A program made the translations under genes and the position numbers. Source: Treponema sp. (GTDB lineage Bacteria; Spirochaetota; Spirochaetia; Treponematales; Treponemataceae). From it: 64,000 nucleotides of DNA. The notes beneath the pieces were generated by a model, which searched no databases, had not been told where the DNA came from, and saw nothing but the letters and a program-made list of their open reading frames with translations. Positions 1 through 7,772 of this stretch are shown here, one piece after another (the stretch's first letter is position 1; every line of letters begins with the position of its first letter). The stretch lies in the NCBI GenBank assembly GCA_017935745.1, contig JAGBGX010000012.1:1-64000 (forward strand). Direction: 5' to 3'.

Positions 1-5
1 AAAAA

Positions 6-47
6 AAGGACGCACTCCGCGGGCTTTTGTCCGCATTGTGCGTCCTT
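6..47. terminator. Hairpin, probable intrinsic terminator
   Basis: A perfect 10-bp stem (AAGGACGCAC / GTGCGTCCTT) encloses a smaller GCGG/CCGC stem. Seven A residues precede it on the plus strand, so the U-tract lies on the minus strand. It probably ends a transcript from outside the window or works in both directions. It separates the flagellar operon from whatever lies to the left. Confidence 0.6.
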
Positions 48-308
48 CTGTATGTGAGATGTGGATTATGTTCTAGGCCAGTTCTGCCGTACCCCCCCCC
101 GTGCGTTTTGCGGCTGCGGAGCGGGCGAATACGCAGGCTACAGTGCTGCGCTTCATATCACCCAGTATACCACACCGGGAACTGCTTTGCAAGCATCCCT
201 TTTTCCGTCCATGCGGAAAGAGCGTTCCGTTTCTGCTTTTTTTCCCTAAACAAAGCTGTTCAGATGCCGAAAATCATATACAGAGAACTCTTTTCTCAAG
301 GAAGCAGT
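48..308 (+). other. Leader region of the flagellar operon, with a C9 tract
   Basis: I see no convincing gene here. It holds a run of nine C at 92-100 and the sigma-28-type promoter at 247-273. Reading frames crossing it lack good starts and run into or antisense to flgN. Confidence 0.5.
247..273 (+). promoter_or_regulatory. Sigma-28 (FliA)-type promoter for flgN-flgK-flgL-fliW-csrA
   Basis: TAAA at 247-250, a 15-nt spacer, then GCCGAAAA at 266-273. This matches the TAAA-N15-GCCGATAA consensus in all but one base. Transcription should start near 280, about 30 nt before the flgN start. A second promoter of this class precedes a flagellin gene at 12537-12564. Confidence 0.75.
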
Positions 309-752
309 ATGGCAGAAGAAAAAGAAATCGAATTGATCAGTGTGCTGAATGAACAGGAGCGCATCCTTGACTCCATGCTTGAAGAGCAGGACAAAGTGCA
401 TGAGTGCGTTGTGCGGCGCAGCTGGGAGGGTCTTGAGCAGTTTGTGCTTGCTATCAACGAGCTTGGAACTGAATTTTCCAAGGCTGATGCCTTCCGGGAG
501 CGGATTGCCTCTGTTTCTGACAACATTTATTTTCGGCCTGAAGTAAAGGATGTTTTTCTTCGCGTAAAGTCAAAGCTTTCAAAAAGCAAGATTGAAAATG
601 ATGCCCTTGCCAAGTATGTGAGCGCCACAAAGAAATTTATCTCTGAAGTGATGGACGAGTGTGCGTCACAGCAGCGCAATGAGCTGTATTCGCCGAACGG
701 AACATTCAGAAAGAAATACGCCCAGAGCGTTGTAATCAACAGAAGCATTTAA
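309..752 (+). CDS. flgN: FlgN-like flagellar export chaperone
   Basis: 147 aa, acidic and predicted almost wholly helical, immediately upstream of flgK and flgL. FlgN-family proteins are small helical cytoplasmic chaperones that hold the hook-filament junction proteins FlgK and FlgL before export. The ATG at 309 is preceded by AAGGAAG at 5-nt spacing and sits about 30 nt after the sigma-28 start. A longer in-frame reading from 27 would cross the promoter and is rejected. The C-terminus is basic (FRKKYAQS). Sequence similarity to FlgN is weak by eye, so the call rests on size, composition and position before flgK, as in Treponema pallidum. Confidence 0.7.
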   Translation: MAEEKEIELISVLNEQERILDSMLEEQDKVHECVVRRSWEGLEQFVLAINELGTEFSKADAFRERIASVSDNIYFRPEVKDVFLRVKSKLSKSKIENDALAKYVSATKKFISEVMDECASQQRNELYSPNGTFRKKYAQSVVINRSI

Positions 753-789
753 GCGCATTTTCAGCAGCGCACAAAAAAAGGAGCAGACT

Positions 790-2661
790 ATGGCTAATTC
801 TTTTGCAGGAATTGAAATTGGAAAAAGAAGCCTCATGGCACATTCAACGCAGATTCATACTGCCGGGCATAATATTGCAAATGCGGACACGGAAGGCTAC
901 AGCCGCCAGCGCGTCATACTGAAGTCCTTTGATCCGATATACCGGCCGGATCTGGAGCGCGCCATGGTTCCGGGCCAGATCGGGCAGGGAGCCGAAGTTG
1001 AAAGCATCAAGAGAATCCGCGATGAGCTTCTGGAAGGCCGCATTGTCGAGCAGACGAATGCTGAGTCGTACTGGGAAACGCGCGACAAGTATTACTCGAT
1101 GATTGAGTCAGTGTACAATGAGCCGAACGATGTGTCTGTGCGCACAAACATGGACGCGTTCTGGCAGGGATGGCAGGAGCTGTCTTCATACCCGGAAAGC
1201 GATGCTGCGCGCCAGGCCGTTGTTATCCGCGCCCAGACGCTGGCTTCTTCAGTCAGGCAGCAGTACCACAGCCTGCGCGGAATCGGAGATCAGATCAATG
1301 GAGACATCGAGGCAGTTGTAAAGCAGGTCAATGATCTTTCACGCCAGATTGCCTCTATAAACGGCGAGATTGTGCGCAGCAAGGGGCTGGGAGACAATCC
1401 GAATGACCTGATGGACCGCCGTGATCTTCTGGTTGAAAAGCTTTCCTCGCTGATAAATGTGACTGTCACGCAGCGGGATCCTGATGAATTCATGGTTCAC
1501 ACTGACGGACAGATAATCGTTCAGGGAAGCCTTGCCCGCCAGATTGAAACAGTCGGCCAGATTGACAATAACGGCTACGGAAAGCTTGTCTGGTCTGACA
1601 CAAAGATTGACGCTGAATTCCATGGAGGCACGCTGGGCGCCCTGGTTGAGCTTCGCGACAAGGACATCAGGGGTGAAATTCAGACGCTGAACACGATGGC
1701 ACTGAATTTTGCCGACCTGGTGAATGAAGTGCACAGGAGCGCAATCGGAAAGAACAATGTCACCGGGCTTGACTTTTTTGTTCAGCATGACTTTGTGGAA
1801 AACACAAACGGAAACTATGACAGGAACGGCGACGGCGTTGAGGACGTGTCGTATATTTTCAGAATAACAGGAACGAACGCGCTCAAGCCGCAGGAGCAGA
1901 TCGGTCTTTCCGGCACAATGACTTTCAACGGCGCGCGCGGCCCTGTGTCTGTCGAGTACTTTGCAACGGACACGGTTGAGGACGTTGTAAACAGAATCAA
2001 TGACTCGGACGGAGAAGTGAAGGCGTACCTTGACAGGAACAGCCGCCTTGCGCTCAAGGCGGCTCCTTCCGCCAGCATGGAAAATCCTGACTTTGTTATC
2101 CGCCATGTGGAAGACTCAGGAATGTTCCTTGCAGGATACTCAGGAATTCTTTCAGGGAGCGGCGCGGAAAATGCCTATGACTTTAATCAGGCGGATGCAG
2201 TCAATGTGCTTGCAGATGCTAGCTTCGCTGTTTCCCCTGTCTTGAATCCGTCTGCCTACATTGAAGTGAACGGGCTGATTCAAAACGATGTTTCAAGCGT
2301 TGCCGCGGCCTTTGCAAATTCAAAGGGACGTGCGGAGCCTGGGGATGCCCGGGCTGCTGTAGAGCTTGCTGCAATCCGCAACACAAAGGTCATGATCGGA
2401 ACGCAGCGCACATTTGACGACTATTTTGCGGACACAGTCACGAATGTCGGTCTGAAAGGTGAGCAGGCCCAGACTCAGCTTGCTTCCCAGAACAAGATCA
2501 TGGGCGACCTGCGGGATCTGCGTGACAGCATCAGCGGCGTGAACATCGACGAGGAGCTTGCCGACATAATCAAGTTTCAGCATGGCTACAATGTGGCGGC
2601 GAAATTCATTTCAGTTCAGGACGAGCTTTTGGACACGCTGATTAACCGGCTCGGCGTTTAA
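790..2661 (+). CDS. flgK: Flagellar hook-associated protein FlgK (HAP1)
   Basis: 623 aa, a normal length for spirochete FlgK. The N-terminus has the rod/hook/HAP motif (GHNIANADTEGYSRQRV, residues 26-42), and the C-terminus has the conserved helix IIKFQHGYNVAAKFISVQDELLDTLI, shown here in part: these two helical ends form the D0/D1 coiled coil. FlgK is exported through the flagellar type III system and joins the hook to the filament in the periplasmic flagellum. The ATG follows AAAGGAG at 7-nt spacing. It lies 37 nt after flgN and 30 nt before flgL in one sigma-28-driven operon. Confidence 0.95.
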   Translation: MANSFAGIEIGKRSLMAHSTQIHTAGHNIANADTEGYSRQRVILKSFDPIYRPDLERAMVPGQIGQGAEVESIKRIRDELLEGRIVEQTNAESYWETRDKYYSMIESVYNEPNDVSVRTNMDAFWQGWQELSSYPESDAARQAVVIRAQTLASSVRQQYHSLRGIGDQINGDIEAVVKQVNDLSRQIASINGEIVRSKGLGDNPNDLMDRRDLLVEKLSSLINVTVTQRDPDEFMVHTDGQIIVQGSLARQIETVGQIDNNGYGKLVWSDTKIDAEFHGGTLGALVELRDKDIRGEIQTLNTMALNFADLVNEVHRSAIGKNNVTGLDFFVQHDFVENTNGNYDRNGDGVEDVSYIFRITGTNALKPQEQIGLSGTMTFNGARGPVSVEYFATDTVEDVVNRINDSDGEVKAYLDRNSRLALKAAPSASMENPDFVIRHVEDSGMFLAGYSGILSGSGAENAYDFNQADAVNVLADASFAVSPVLNPSAYIEVNGLIQNDVSSVAAAFANSKGRAEPGDARAAVELAAIRNTKVMIGTQRTFDDYFADTVTNVGLKGEQAQTQLASQNKIMGDLRDLRDSISGVNIDEELADIIKFQHGYNVAAKFISVQDELLDTLINRLGV

Positions 2662-2691
2662 TGCATAGAAATCGGATAAGAGAGGTGAAAA

Positions 2692-3939
2692 ATGCACAGA
2701 ATCAGTTCACAGTTTACTAATACAGATACCCAGTATCAGCTGCGCAGGCAGGAAGTCCGTCAGGCAATGAAAAGCCGGCAGATAGGAACTCAGAGCAAAA
2801 TCGGCGCGCTGCGTGATGATCCGCTTGCAGCCGGGCATCTGGTTCGCTATCAGTCGTATCTGACGCGGATAAATCAGTTTGAAAAGAATGCCCAGACGCT
2901 TGCTGACCAGCTGAGTGTCCGCGAAGGGTATCTGAACCAGAACCTTCAGATTATGCACAGAATCCGCGAGCTTGCTGTCACCGGGGCAAACGGAACATAC
3001 ACCGGCGATGACTTGCGGAATATGGCGGTTGAAGTTGACGAGCTTCTGAAGGAAATAATTCAGAATGCAAACGCTGTCGGCCCTGACGGAAATTCCCTGT
3101 TTGCCGGAACCAGGACAAAAGGAATCGCGTTTGACGTTGTCATGGGAAACATTCCCGGCTCAAGCGAGGAGCTGATTGAAAAAGTCAGCTACAAGGGCAA
3201 TATACAGGCGAACAAAATCGAGGTTGATGAAAACGCATACCTGACAGTCGATTCAAGCGGAGCGAAGGCGTTCTGGGCGGAGCCGCAGCAGCTGATGGGA
3301 CAGCGGGATCTGTCCTCATGGCAGGCGCTTGAAGATTCTGTGATTGCTGTGGACGGAGTTTCCATTGCGCTGAAGGCCGGAGACAATGTCTACGCTGTGG
3401 CTGCAAAAATAAATGACTCGGGAGCCGCAGTAAAGGCATCCATAGATCCTGTTTCCCGCGGACTGAATCTTTCAGCGACTGATTCCCATCAGATCTGGCT
3501 GGAGGACATAACGGGAAGCGCGCTGGCCGGCATGGGAATCATAGAGGATTCAAGCCAGTTTCCTCCGTACAATGTGAATGCAGCCGGTGTAAAGATTTCC
3601 GGCGGCTCCCTGTTTGATGCTGTGATTGCCTTGCGGGATTCAATGCTCAAAGGCGACCAGGAGTCAATCGGCGGCAGGGTTCTCGGAACGCTTGACAGCG
3701 GAATCAGCAGCCTTACCGCCCGCCTTGCAAAATCAGGAAGCGACTATGAGCGCGCGCTGAACAACGTGGAGCGTTCAAAGACAGGCAATCTGAATGTGAC
3801 ACGCCTGATAAGCCGCGAGGGCGACATAGACTTTACCGATGCTGTCACTGACTTGAAGATGCTGGAATACGTGAACCAGGCTACAATGAGCAACGCAGGA
3901 AAAATGTATTCAAGCACGCTTCTGAACTACATGAGATAG
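2692..3939 (+). CDS. flgL: Flagellar hook-associated protein FlgL (HAP3)
   Basis: 415 aa. The N-terminus (MHRISSQFTNTDTQYQLRR) and the segment IRELAVTGANGTYTGDD near residues 88-104 are flagellin/FlgL-type. The C-terminus (DAVTDLKMLEYVNQATMSNAGKMYSSTLLNYMR in pattern) is the matching D0/D1 helix. FlgL sits between FlgK and the first flagellin layer. The ATG follows GAGAGGTG. The gene is 16 nt upstream of fliW, giving the order flgK-flgL-fliW-csrA that is common where FliW and CsrA regulate flagellin. Confidence 0.93.
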   Translation: MHRISSQFTNTDTQYQLRRQEVRQAMKSRQIGTQSKIGALRDDPLAAGHLVRYQSYLTRINQFEKNAQTLADQLSVREGYLNQNLQIMHRIRELAVTGANGTYTGDDLRNMAVEVDELLKEIIQNANAVGPDGNSLFAGTRTKGIAFDVVMGNIPGSSEELIEKVSYKGNIQANKIEVDENAYLTVDSSGAKAFWAEPQQLMGQRDLSSWQALEDSVIAVDGVSIALKAGDNVYAVAAKINDSGAAVKASIDPVSRGLNLSATDSHQIWLEDITGSALAGMGIIEDSSQFPPYNVNAAGVKISGGSLFDAVIALRDSMLKGDQESIGGRVLGTLDSGISSLTARLAKSGSDYERALNNVERSKTGNLNVTRLISREGDIDFTDAVTDLKMLEYVNQATMSNAGKMYSSTLLNYMR

Positions 3940-3955
3940 GCATGAGGTCATTTTT

Positions 3956-4399
3956 ATGGTGATAGATACAAAGGCAATGGGGCGGGTTGAAATTTCTGAG
4001 GACAGGATTGTCAGTGTTCCTGCCGGCCTTTTCGGCTTTGAGGAGTATACGGACTTTGCCCTTGTTGACAGCGAGTATGCGCCTCTTGTCTGGCTCCAGT
4101 CGCTTCAGGAAAAAAATCTCGCGTTCCTTCTGATTGATCCGTTTCTTATTTCAGATGACTATGAAGCTGAAATTGACGACAAGGAGCTTCTGAGAATCGG
4201 CATACAGGATCCTTCAGATGTATCTGTCTTTGCAATCATCACTGTGCCGGAAGACGGCGGGGCTGTCACTGCAAATTTTCAGGGGCCGCTTATCATCAAT
4301 AAGCGGAACCGCCTGTGCATGCAGGCAGTCCTTGACAGTTCCCGGTACACGACAAAGCACAATATTCTTGAAGCCCTCAAGCGGAAGGAGGGCAGGTGA
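3956..4399 (+). CDS. fliW: Flagellar assembly factor FliW
   Basis: 147 aa, family-typical length. It opens with the FliW pattern: an N-terminal strand, then [20 protein letters not shown], and later [11 protein letters not shown] and [12 protein letters not shown]. FliW is a cytoplasmic partner switch: it binds CsrA and represses it, and binds free flagellin, so flagellin translation follows filament export. Start supported by GAGGT 8 nt upstream. The stop overlaps the csrA start (TGATG), implying translational coupling and balanced synthesis. See the flagellin leader at 12389-12426 for the likely target. Confidence 0.95.
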   Translation: MVIDTKAMGRVEISEDRIVSVPAGLFGFEEYTDFALVDSEYAPLVWLQSLQEKNLAFLLIDPFLISDDYEAEIDDKELLRIGIQDPSDVSVFAIITVPEDGGAVTANFQGPLIINKRNRLCMQAVLDSSRYTTKHNILEALKRKEGR

Positions 4400-4617
4400 T
4401 GCTTATCCTTTCACGGAAAATCGACCAGAAAATCTGCATCGGCAATGACATTGTGCTTACGATAATTGATGTGAAGGGCGACCAGGTGAAGATTGGTGTT
4501 GAAGCGCCCGGCTCAGTGAAAGTCTACAGGCAGGAAGTGTTCCAGGCAATCCAGAGCGAAAACAAGGCTGCCGCCTCGCAGCCTTCACGGGAACAGCTCA
4601 GCAGGATTTTCGGCTGA
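4399..4617 (+). CDS. csrA: Carbon storage / flagellin translation regulator CsrA
   Basis: 72 aa. It starts [20 protein letters not shown] and keeps [14 protein letters not shown], which contains the conserved arginine of the RNA-binding face. CsrA is a dimeric RNA-binding protein recognising GGA motifs, often within Shine-Dalgarno sequences. The ATG at 4399 gives the canonical family start; a GTG one codon earlier would add a single Met. The ATG overlaps the fliW stop. The 3' end is 4 nt from the stop of convergent tsaB, so there is no room for a dedicated terminator. Confidence 0.96.
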   Translation: MLILSRKIDQKICIGNDIVLTIIDVKGDQVKIGVEAPGSVKVYRQEVFQAIQSENKAAASQPSREQLSRIFG

Positions 4618-4621
4618 ATCT

Positions 4622-5314
4622 TCAGAGTTCCTTTCTTTTTGTTCCTGAGGCAAGCGCGATTTCAGCTTCGCTCTTCTTGACATAGAGCGGCCCGTCATAG
4701 TCATTAAGCGGCGGCGTTTTTTCCCTGAGCATCAGTTCTGCAATCTCAAGAAGACTTTCGCAGCAGCCGCTTTCAGGCGAAATGTCATAGGCAGGGCAGA
4801 GCGGAAAAAGCTCCCGTGCGCGCCCCGTGAACTGGCTTGCAGCCGGCCCGCAGGTCAGAATCGGAATCTCCGGGTCAAGCTGCCGCAGGATTCCTTCAAT
4901 GTCCATGGATTCTTCCGCCCTGATTTGCTCGCCGTGCATATAGAATGCATAGAAGTATTCATCTTCCTTTGCCTGAATGACTGAAAGCACTGTTTCCCTG
5001 AATTTTCTGAAAGGCCATGCATATGCCTTAAGTGACGGAACCGCGTACAGCGGAACGCCGTGCGCAAGCTGGATTGCTTTCAGTGCGCTCAGTCCGAGCC
5101 GCAGCCCGGTGAATGTTCCCGGTCCCTGTGTTACGGCCGTGCAGTCAAGCTCTGACGGTGCAATGCCTGCTTCCTTCATCACAGTGTCAATTGCCGGCAG
5201 AAGCTTTTCCGACTGCCTTGTTCCGGCGTCAATTGTAATCTTTGCAAACGTGCTGCCGCTTTTTGCAGCCACAGCAAGCCGTGAGACAGCGCAGTCTATT
5301 GCCAGTGCGTTCAT
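4622..5314 (-). CDS. tsaB: tRNA threonylcarbamoyladenosine biosynthesis protein TsaB
   Basis: 230 aa. TsaB is the non-catalytic ASKHA-fold partner of TsaD in t6A37 modification of ANN-decoding tRNAs. It begins MNALAIDCAVSRLAVAA and has the family signature GPGTFTGLRLGLSALKA. The longest reading frame adds 17 residues, but the ATG at 5314 overlaps the tsaE stop (ATGA), fits the family N-terminus and is preferred. It is the last gene of a minus-strand run that begins with flagellar genes. It ends tail-to-tail with csrA. No terminator is visible. Confidence 0.92.
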   Translation of the reverse strand: MNALAIDCAVSRLAVAAKSGSTFAKITIDAGTRQSEKLLPAIDTVMKEAGIAPSELDCTAVTQGPGTFTGLRLGLSALKAIQLAHGVPLYAVPSLKAYAWPFRKFRETVLSVIQAKEDEYFYAFYMHGEQIRAEESMDIEGILRQLDPEIPILTCGPAASQFTGRARELFPLCPAYDISPESGCCESLLEIAELMLREKTPPLNDYDGPLYVKKSEAEIALASGTKRKEL

Positions 5315-5763
5315 TGGTTTTCCTCTTTCCAGTCTATGGCGTCTCTGTTCCAGTTTTTTATGCATATCCGGCGGCTTCCGTCTGCAAGCGGTGTGATTTC
5401 AATACAGATGGATTTTTTTGGAAGCGCGGACTGCACTTTTTCGCTCCATTCGATAATGCATACGCCGTTTCCGTAGAGCATGTCATCTGCCCCCAGCCCG
5501 GCAAAGTCTTCCGCGCCGTCAAGCCGGTACACATCCATGTGATACAGGCGCAGCTTTTTTCCGTCGTATTCGCTTATGAGGCAGAATGTGGGGCTTGTTA
5601 TCTCGTCTTCAATTCCCAGCGCTTTTGCAATTCCCTTTGTTATCGTGGTTTTTCCGGCGGCGAGCGTTCCTGTCAGCGCAAGGACATCTCCCGGCTGCAA
5701 AAGCGAGCCGATTTTTTCTCCAAGAAGCAGCGTTTCTCCGGCATCCTTTGTGAAAAATATCAT
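5311..5763 (-). CDS. tsaE: tRNA threonylcarbamoyladenosine biosynthesis ATPase TsaE
   Basis: 150 aa, normal size. Walker A is GTLAAGKTT (residues 32-40), followed by TSPTFCLISEY and the C-terminal IIEWSEKV, all TsaE hallmarks. TsaE hydrolyses ATP while bound to the TsaB-TsaD complex in t6A synthesis. Start ATG at 5763 with AAGGC upstream. The stop overlaps the tsaB start. Position downstream of the fliD/PilZ block is the arrangement I recall from Treponema pallidum (TP0872-TP0876 region). Confidence 0.92.
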   Translation of the reverse strand: MIFFTKDAGETLLLGEKIGSLLQPGDVLALTGTLAAGKTTITKGIAKALGIEDEITSPTFCLISEYDGKKLRLYHMDVYRLDGAEDFAGLGADDMLYGNGVCIIEWSEKVQSALPKKSICIEITPLADGSRRICIKNWNRDAIDWKEENQ

Positions 5764-5772
5764 TTTTTTGCC

Positions 5773-6042
5773 TTACACCTGCGGCAGCGAGCCGTCTTTT
5801 GCCATTTCATCGATAAAGCTTTTCAGGCTCTTTGTCATCGGAATGACTGGATAGTCAAGCTCCTTCGGAAGCGGATCAAGGTCAATCGACCTCATTCCGA
5901 GCGGATTCATTTCCACGGTGAAGCTGATGGGAACCGAAATAACAGAAGTCATAACCTGTATCTTTGCAATTGCTGTGTAATGATGTATATAGTATATATA
6001 ACCGTCCTTTTTTGTTATGGAATTAAGCTCAAGAACTTTCAT
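5773..6042 (-). CDS. Conserved hypothetical protein in the fliD-tsaE interval
   Basis: 89 aa from the ATG at 6042; a GTG at 6060 would add six residues, and neither start has a strong Shine-Dalgarno. No signal peptide or membrane segment. The sequence alternates strand-forming stretches (GYIYYIHHYTAIAKIQVMTSVISVPISFTV) and ends in a short helical tail. It lies 9 nt before tsaE and 20 nt after the PilZ gene in the same operon. I do not recognise a domain. Position matches a small conserved treponemal gene, so a role linked to motility or to t6A synthesis is possible but unproven. Confidence 0.6.
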   Translation of the reverse strand: MKVLELNSITKKDGYIYYIHHYTAIAKIQVMTSVISVPISFTVEMNPLGMRSIDLDPLPKELDYPVIPMTKSLKSFIDEMAKDGSLPQV

Positions 6043-6062
6043 AGTAACAGTAAACCCCACAA

Positions 6063-7142
6063 TTAAAGATAGCCGTAAATCGCTGCATAAATATCATTTT
6101 TTACAGCTATATCTATATCGGTAAATTGAATATAGAGCATGAATTCTGTTTCGTCCAGATTTTTCTTTGTTCTGATGATAGTTCCCTGCGCTTCATTTTC
6201 TTCAAGCCCCGGCACCACAAAAAAAACACGTATGGACTGTCCCTTGACTATCGGAAGCGCACATGAAATCTTGCAGCCTGTTGCCGAGATGTCAATAAGC
6301 TTTCCGCTGTGCCGTTTCTGCTGAATAGCGTTATTTTTCCCTGCGTCCTGTCCGGCGGCCTTTACTGCCGAAAAAAAGCACTCATTGTTTATATCTTTCC
6401 GCTTGGCCATGCGCTTTTGGAATATCTTCAGAGTCAGTGCGTGCGCGGCAAGAAGATACAGCTTTCCGCTTGGCTCCGTTTCGTAGCGCACAGCCCGCAC
6501 AATGCACTGGTAGAGAATTCCTGTCTGGGAAGGAAGCGTTACCAGGAACCGGGAAAGCGGCTTCGGCCTTGACGGAGATGAAGCGAGCTTCTGCGGAATT
6601 TCGATGTAAAAGCCGTCCGGCGTGTTTTTTCTTACTACGGCATTCCATGGCGTGCGCTTTTCGTCCACAACAGCAACCGGCTGGCCGTTCCTCAGCGATC
6701 TTGTTGAAATGATTGCATGCTTTCTGTCGTACAGTTTTTCCAGCTTGTACCGCAGGGAAAAGAAGGCCGCGGTTTTTTCTTCGTTGCGCGGACTCTGGCT
6801 GTTCATGAGCTGAAATTCGGCCTTGAACAGTCTGTTCAGCTCCGTTTCTGACCGGTACAGAAACTGAATGTTCCGTGCATGATGATGCCTGCATATGCGG
6901 TAAAGCATCATCTTTTCTTCGGAAGCAAGTCCTGCTTCAAGCGCAAGGAGGCGCACGTCGGAACGCCTTGTTTCACGGTTCTTGTTTGCTTCAATCCATT
7001 TTTTTGACTTGGTGAGGCTCTTGAATTTCTGTATGGCAAAAAGAACCAGCCCCAGCACTGCTGCTGCGATGAAAAAAATCAGTATGAATACATATACAAA
7101 GCTGTTCAGCCTTGCTTCGATGGGGGAGCCTGTTGCGTTCAT
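6063..7142 (-). CDS. Membrane-anchored PilZ-domain protein, probable c-di-GMP effector
   Basis: 359 aa. One transmembrane helix lies near residues 12-34 (FVYVFILIFFIAAAVLGLVLF). A charged helical region follows (RRSDVRLLALEAGLASEEKMMLYRIC), then two beta-rich modules. The C-terminal one carries the PilZ motif form D-x-S-x-x-G (LIDISATGCKI), with basic residues QQKRHSGK just before it. PilZ domains bind cyclic di-GMP; flagellar-operon PilZ proteins often adjust motor behaviour. The usual RxxxR arginine pair is not clean, so nucleotide binding needs testing. It sits between a conserved unknown gene and the fliD-tsaE segment. Confidence 0.75.
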   Translation of the reverse strand: MNATGSPIEARLNSFVYVFILIFFIAAAVLGLVLFAIQKFKSLTKSKKWIEANKNRETRRSDVRLLALEAGLASEEKMMLYRICRHHHARNIQFLYRSETELNRLFKAEFQLMNSQSPRNEEKTAAFFSLRYKLEKLYDRKHAIISTRSLRNGQPVAVVDEKRTPWNAVVRKNTPDGFYIEIPQKLASSPSRPKPLSRFLVTLPSQTGILYQCIVRAVRYETEPSGKLYLLAAHALTLKIFQKRMAKRKDINNECFFSAVKAAGQDAGKNNAIQQKRHSGKLIDISATGCKISCALPIVKGQSIRVFFVVPGLEENEAQGTIIRTKKNLDETEFMLYIQFTDIDIAVKNDIYAAIYGYL

Positions 7143-7151
7143 AGGAGCCTC

Positions 7152-7751
7152 CTATTCAGACAGCCCGGACTGTATTGCCTGTGCAATCTGCTCAAGCCGC
7201 GGCGCAATTTCGTACTCGCACAAGTCTCCTGATGTGACTGTGTCCTTTGACTTGAGCGACTCCTCAAAGTCAGCCATAATCGGCGCGAATTCTTCAAAGA
7301 ATGAAGTGACGCTCTGCCCGTTTATAACCAGCCGCTCATATACTTCCGGGAACAGCGCGCTCAAGGCTGATGTATGGCAGAATCCGTCGATTGCCTCCGC
7401 CAGCTGCGCAATCAACTGGTTTGCCTCCCGGTCCTTTCCGCTTTGCAGTGCGACGGGAACTTCGTGAAGCTTTTCTGCAAGCTCCTGAAATTTTGTCCGC
7501 GCGCTTTCAAAGGACTCCAGCACGTCAGCCTTGCTGAGCACCTGAAGCTCGATTTTCAGGTTTTCATCGACAGGCTGCTTTGCCGCGTCATCAAATTCTT
7601 CGGCGGGAATGCGCTTTCCGTTTATTTTTATTCCGATTGTTGTTGCCTCGTTCTTTTCAGCTTCCTGCTCAAATGCCTTCAGCACTTCTCCGACTGTCTG
7701 CTCATTTTCCAAGGTAATGCTGATTTTTTCTCCGTTCACAAAAAATTCCAT
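7152..7751 (-). CDS. Conserved hypothetical protein next to fliD
   Basis: 199 aa, cytoplasmic and acidic, no signal or membrane segment. The first 75 residues are strand-rich (MEFFVNGEKISITLENEQTV); the rest is helical, with a possible coiled coil around residues 75-115. The start is well supported by AGGAGG at 7-nt spacing. It lies 21 nt downstream of fliD in the flagellar operon, as does the T. pallidum homologue I recall as TP0873. Helical character and position would suit an export chaperone for FliD or flagellin, but this is inference only. Confidence 0.75.
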   Translation of the reverse strand: MEFFVNGEKISITLENEQTVGEVLKAFEQEAEKNEATTIGIKINGKRIPAEEFDDAAKQPVDENLKIELQVLSKADVLESFESARTKFQELAEKLHEVPVALQSGKDREANQLIAQLAEAIDGFCHTSALSALFPEVYERLVINGQSVTSFFEEFAPIMADFEESLKSKDTVTSGDLCEYEIAPRLEQIAQAIQSGLSE

Positions 7752-7772
7752 ATCTCATCCTCCTTTTTTCAG

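Noticed and set aside
27..308. N-terminal extension of the FlgN-like protein by 94 residues
   Set aside because: It would be translated across the sigma-28 promoter and has no Shine-Dalgarno; the ATG at 309 has one.
1339..2106. 255-codon open frame antisense to flgK
   Set aside because: Shadow of a strongly coding region; no start signals and no recognisable protein.
5242..6066. 274-codon plus-strand frame over tsaE
   Set aside because: Antisense to well-identified genes; cysteine- and phenylalanine-rich composition typical of shadows.
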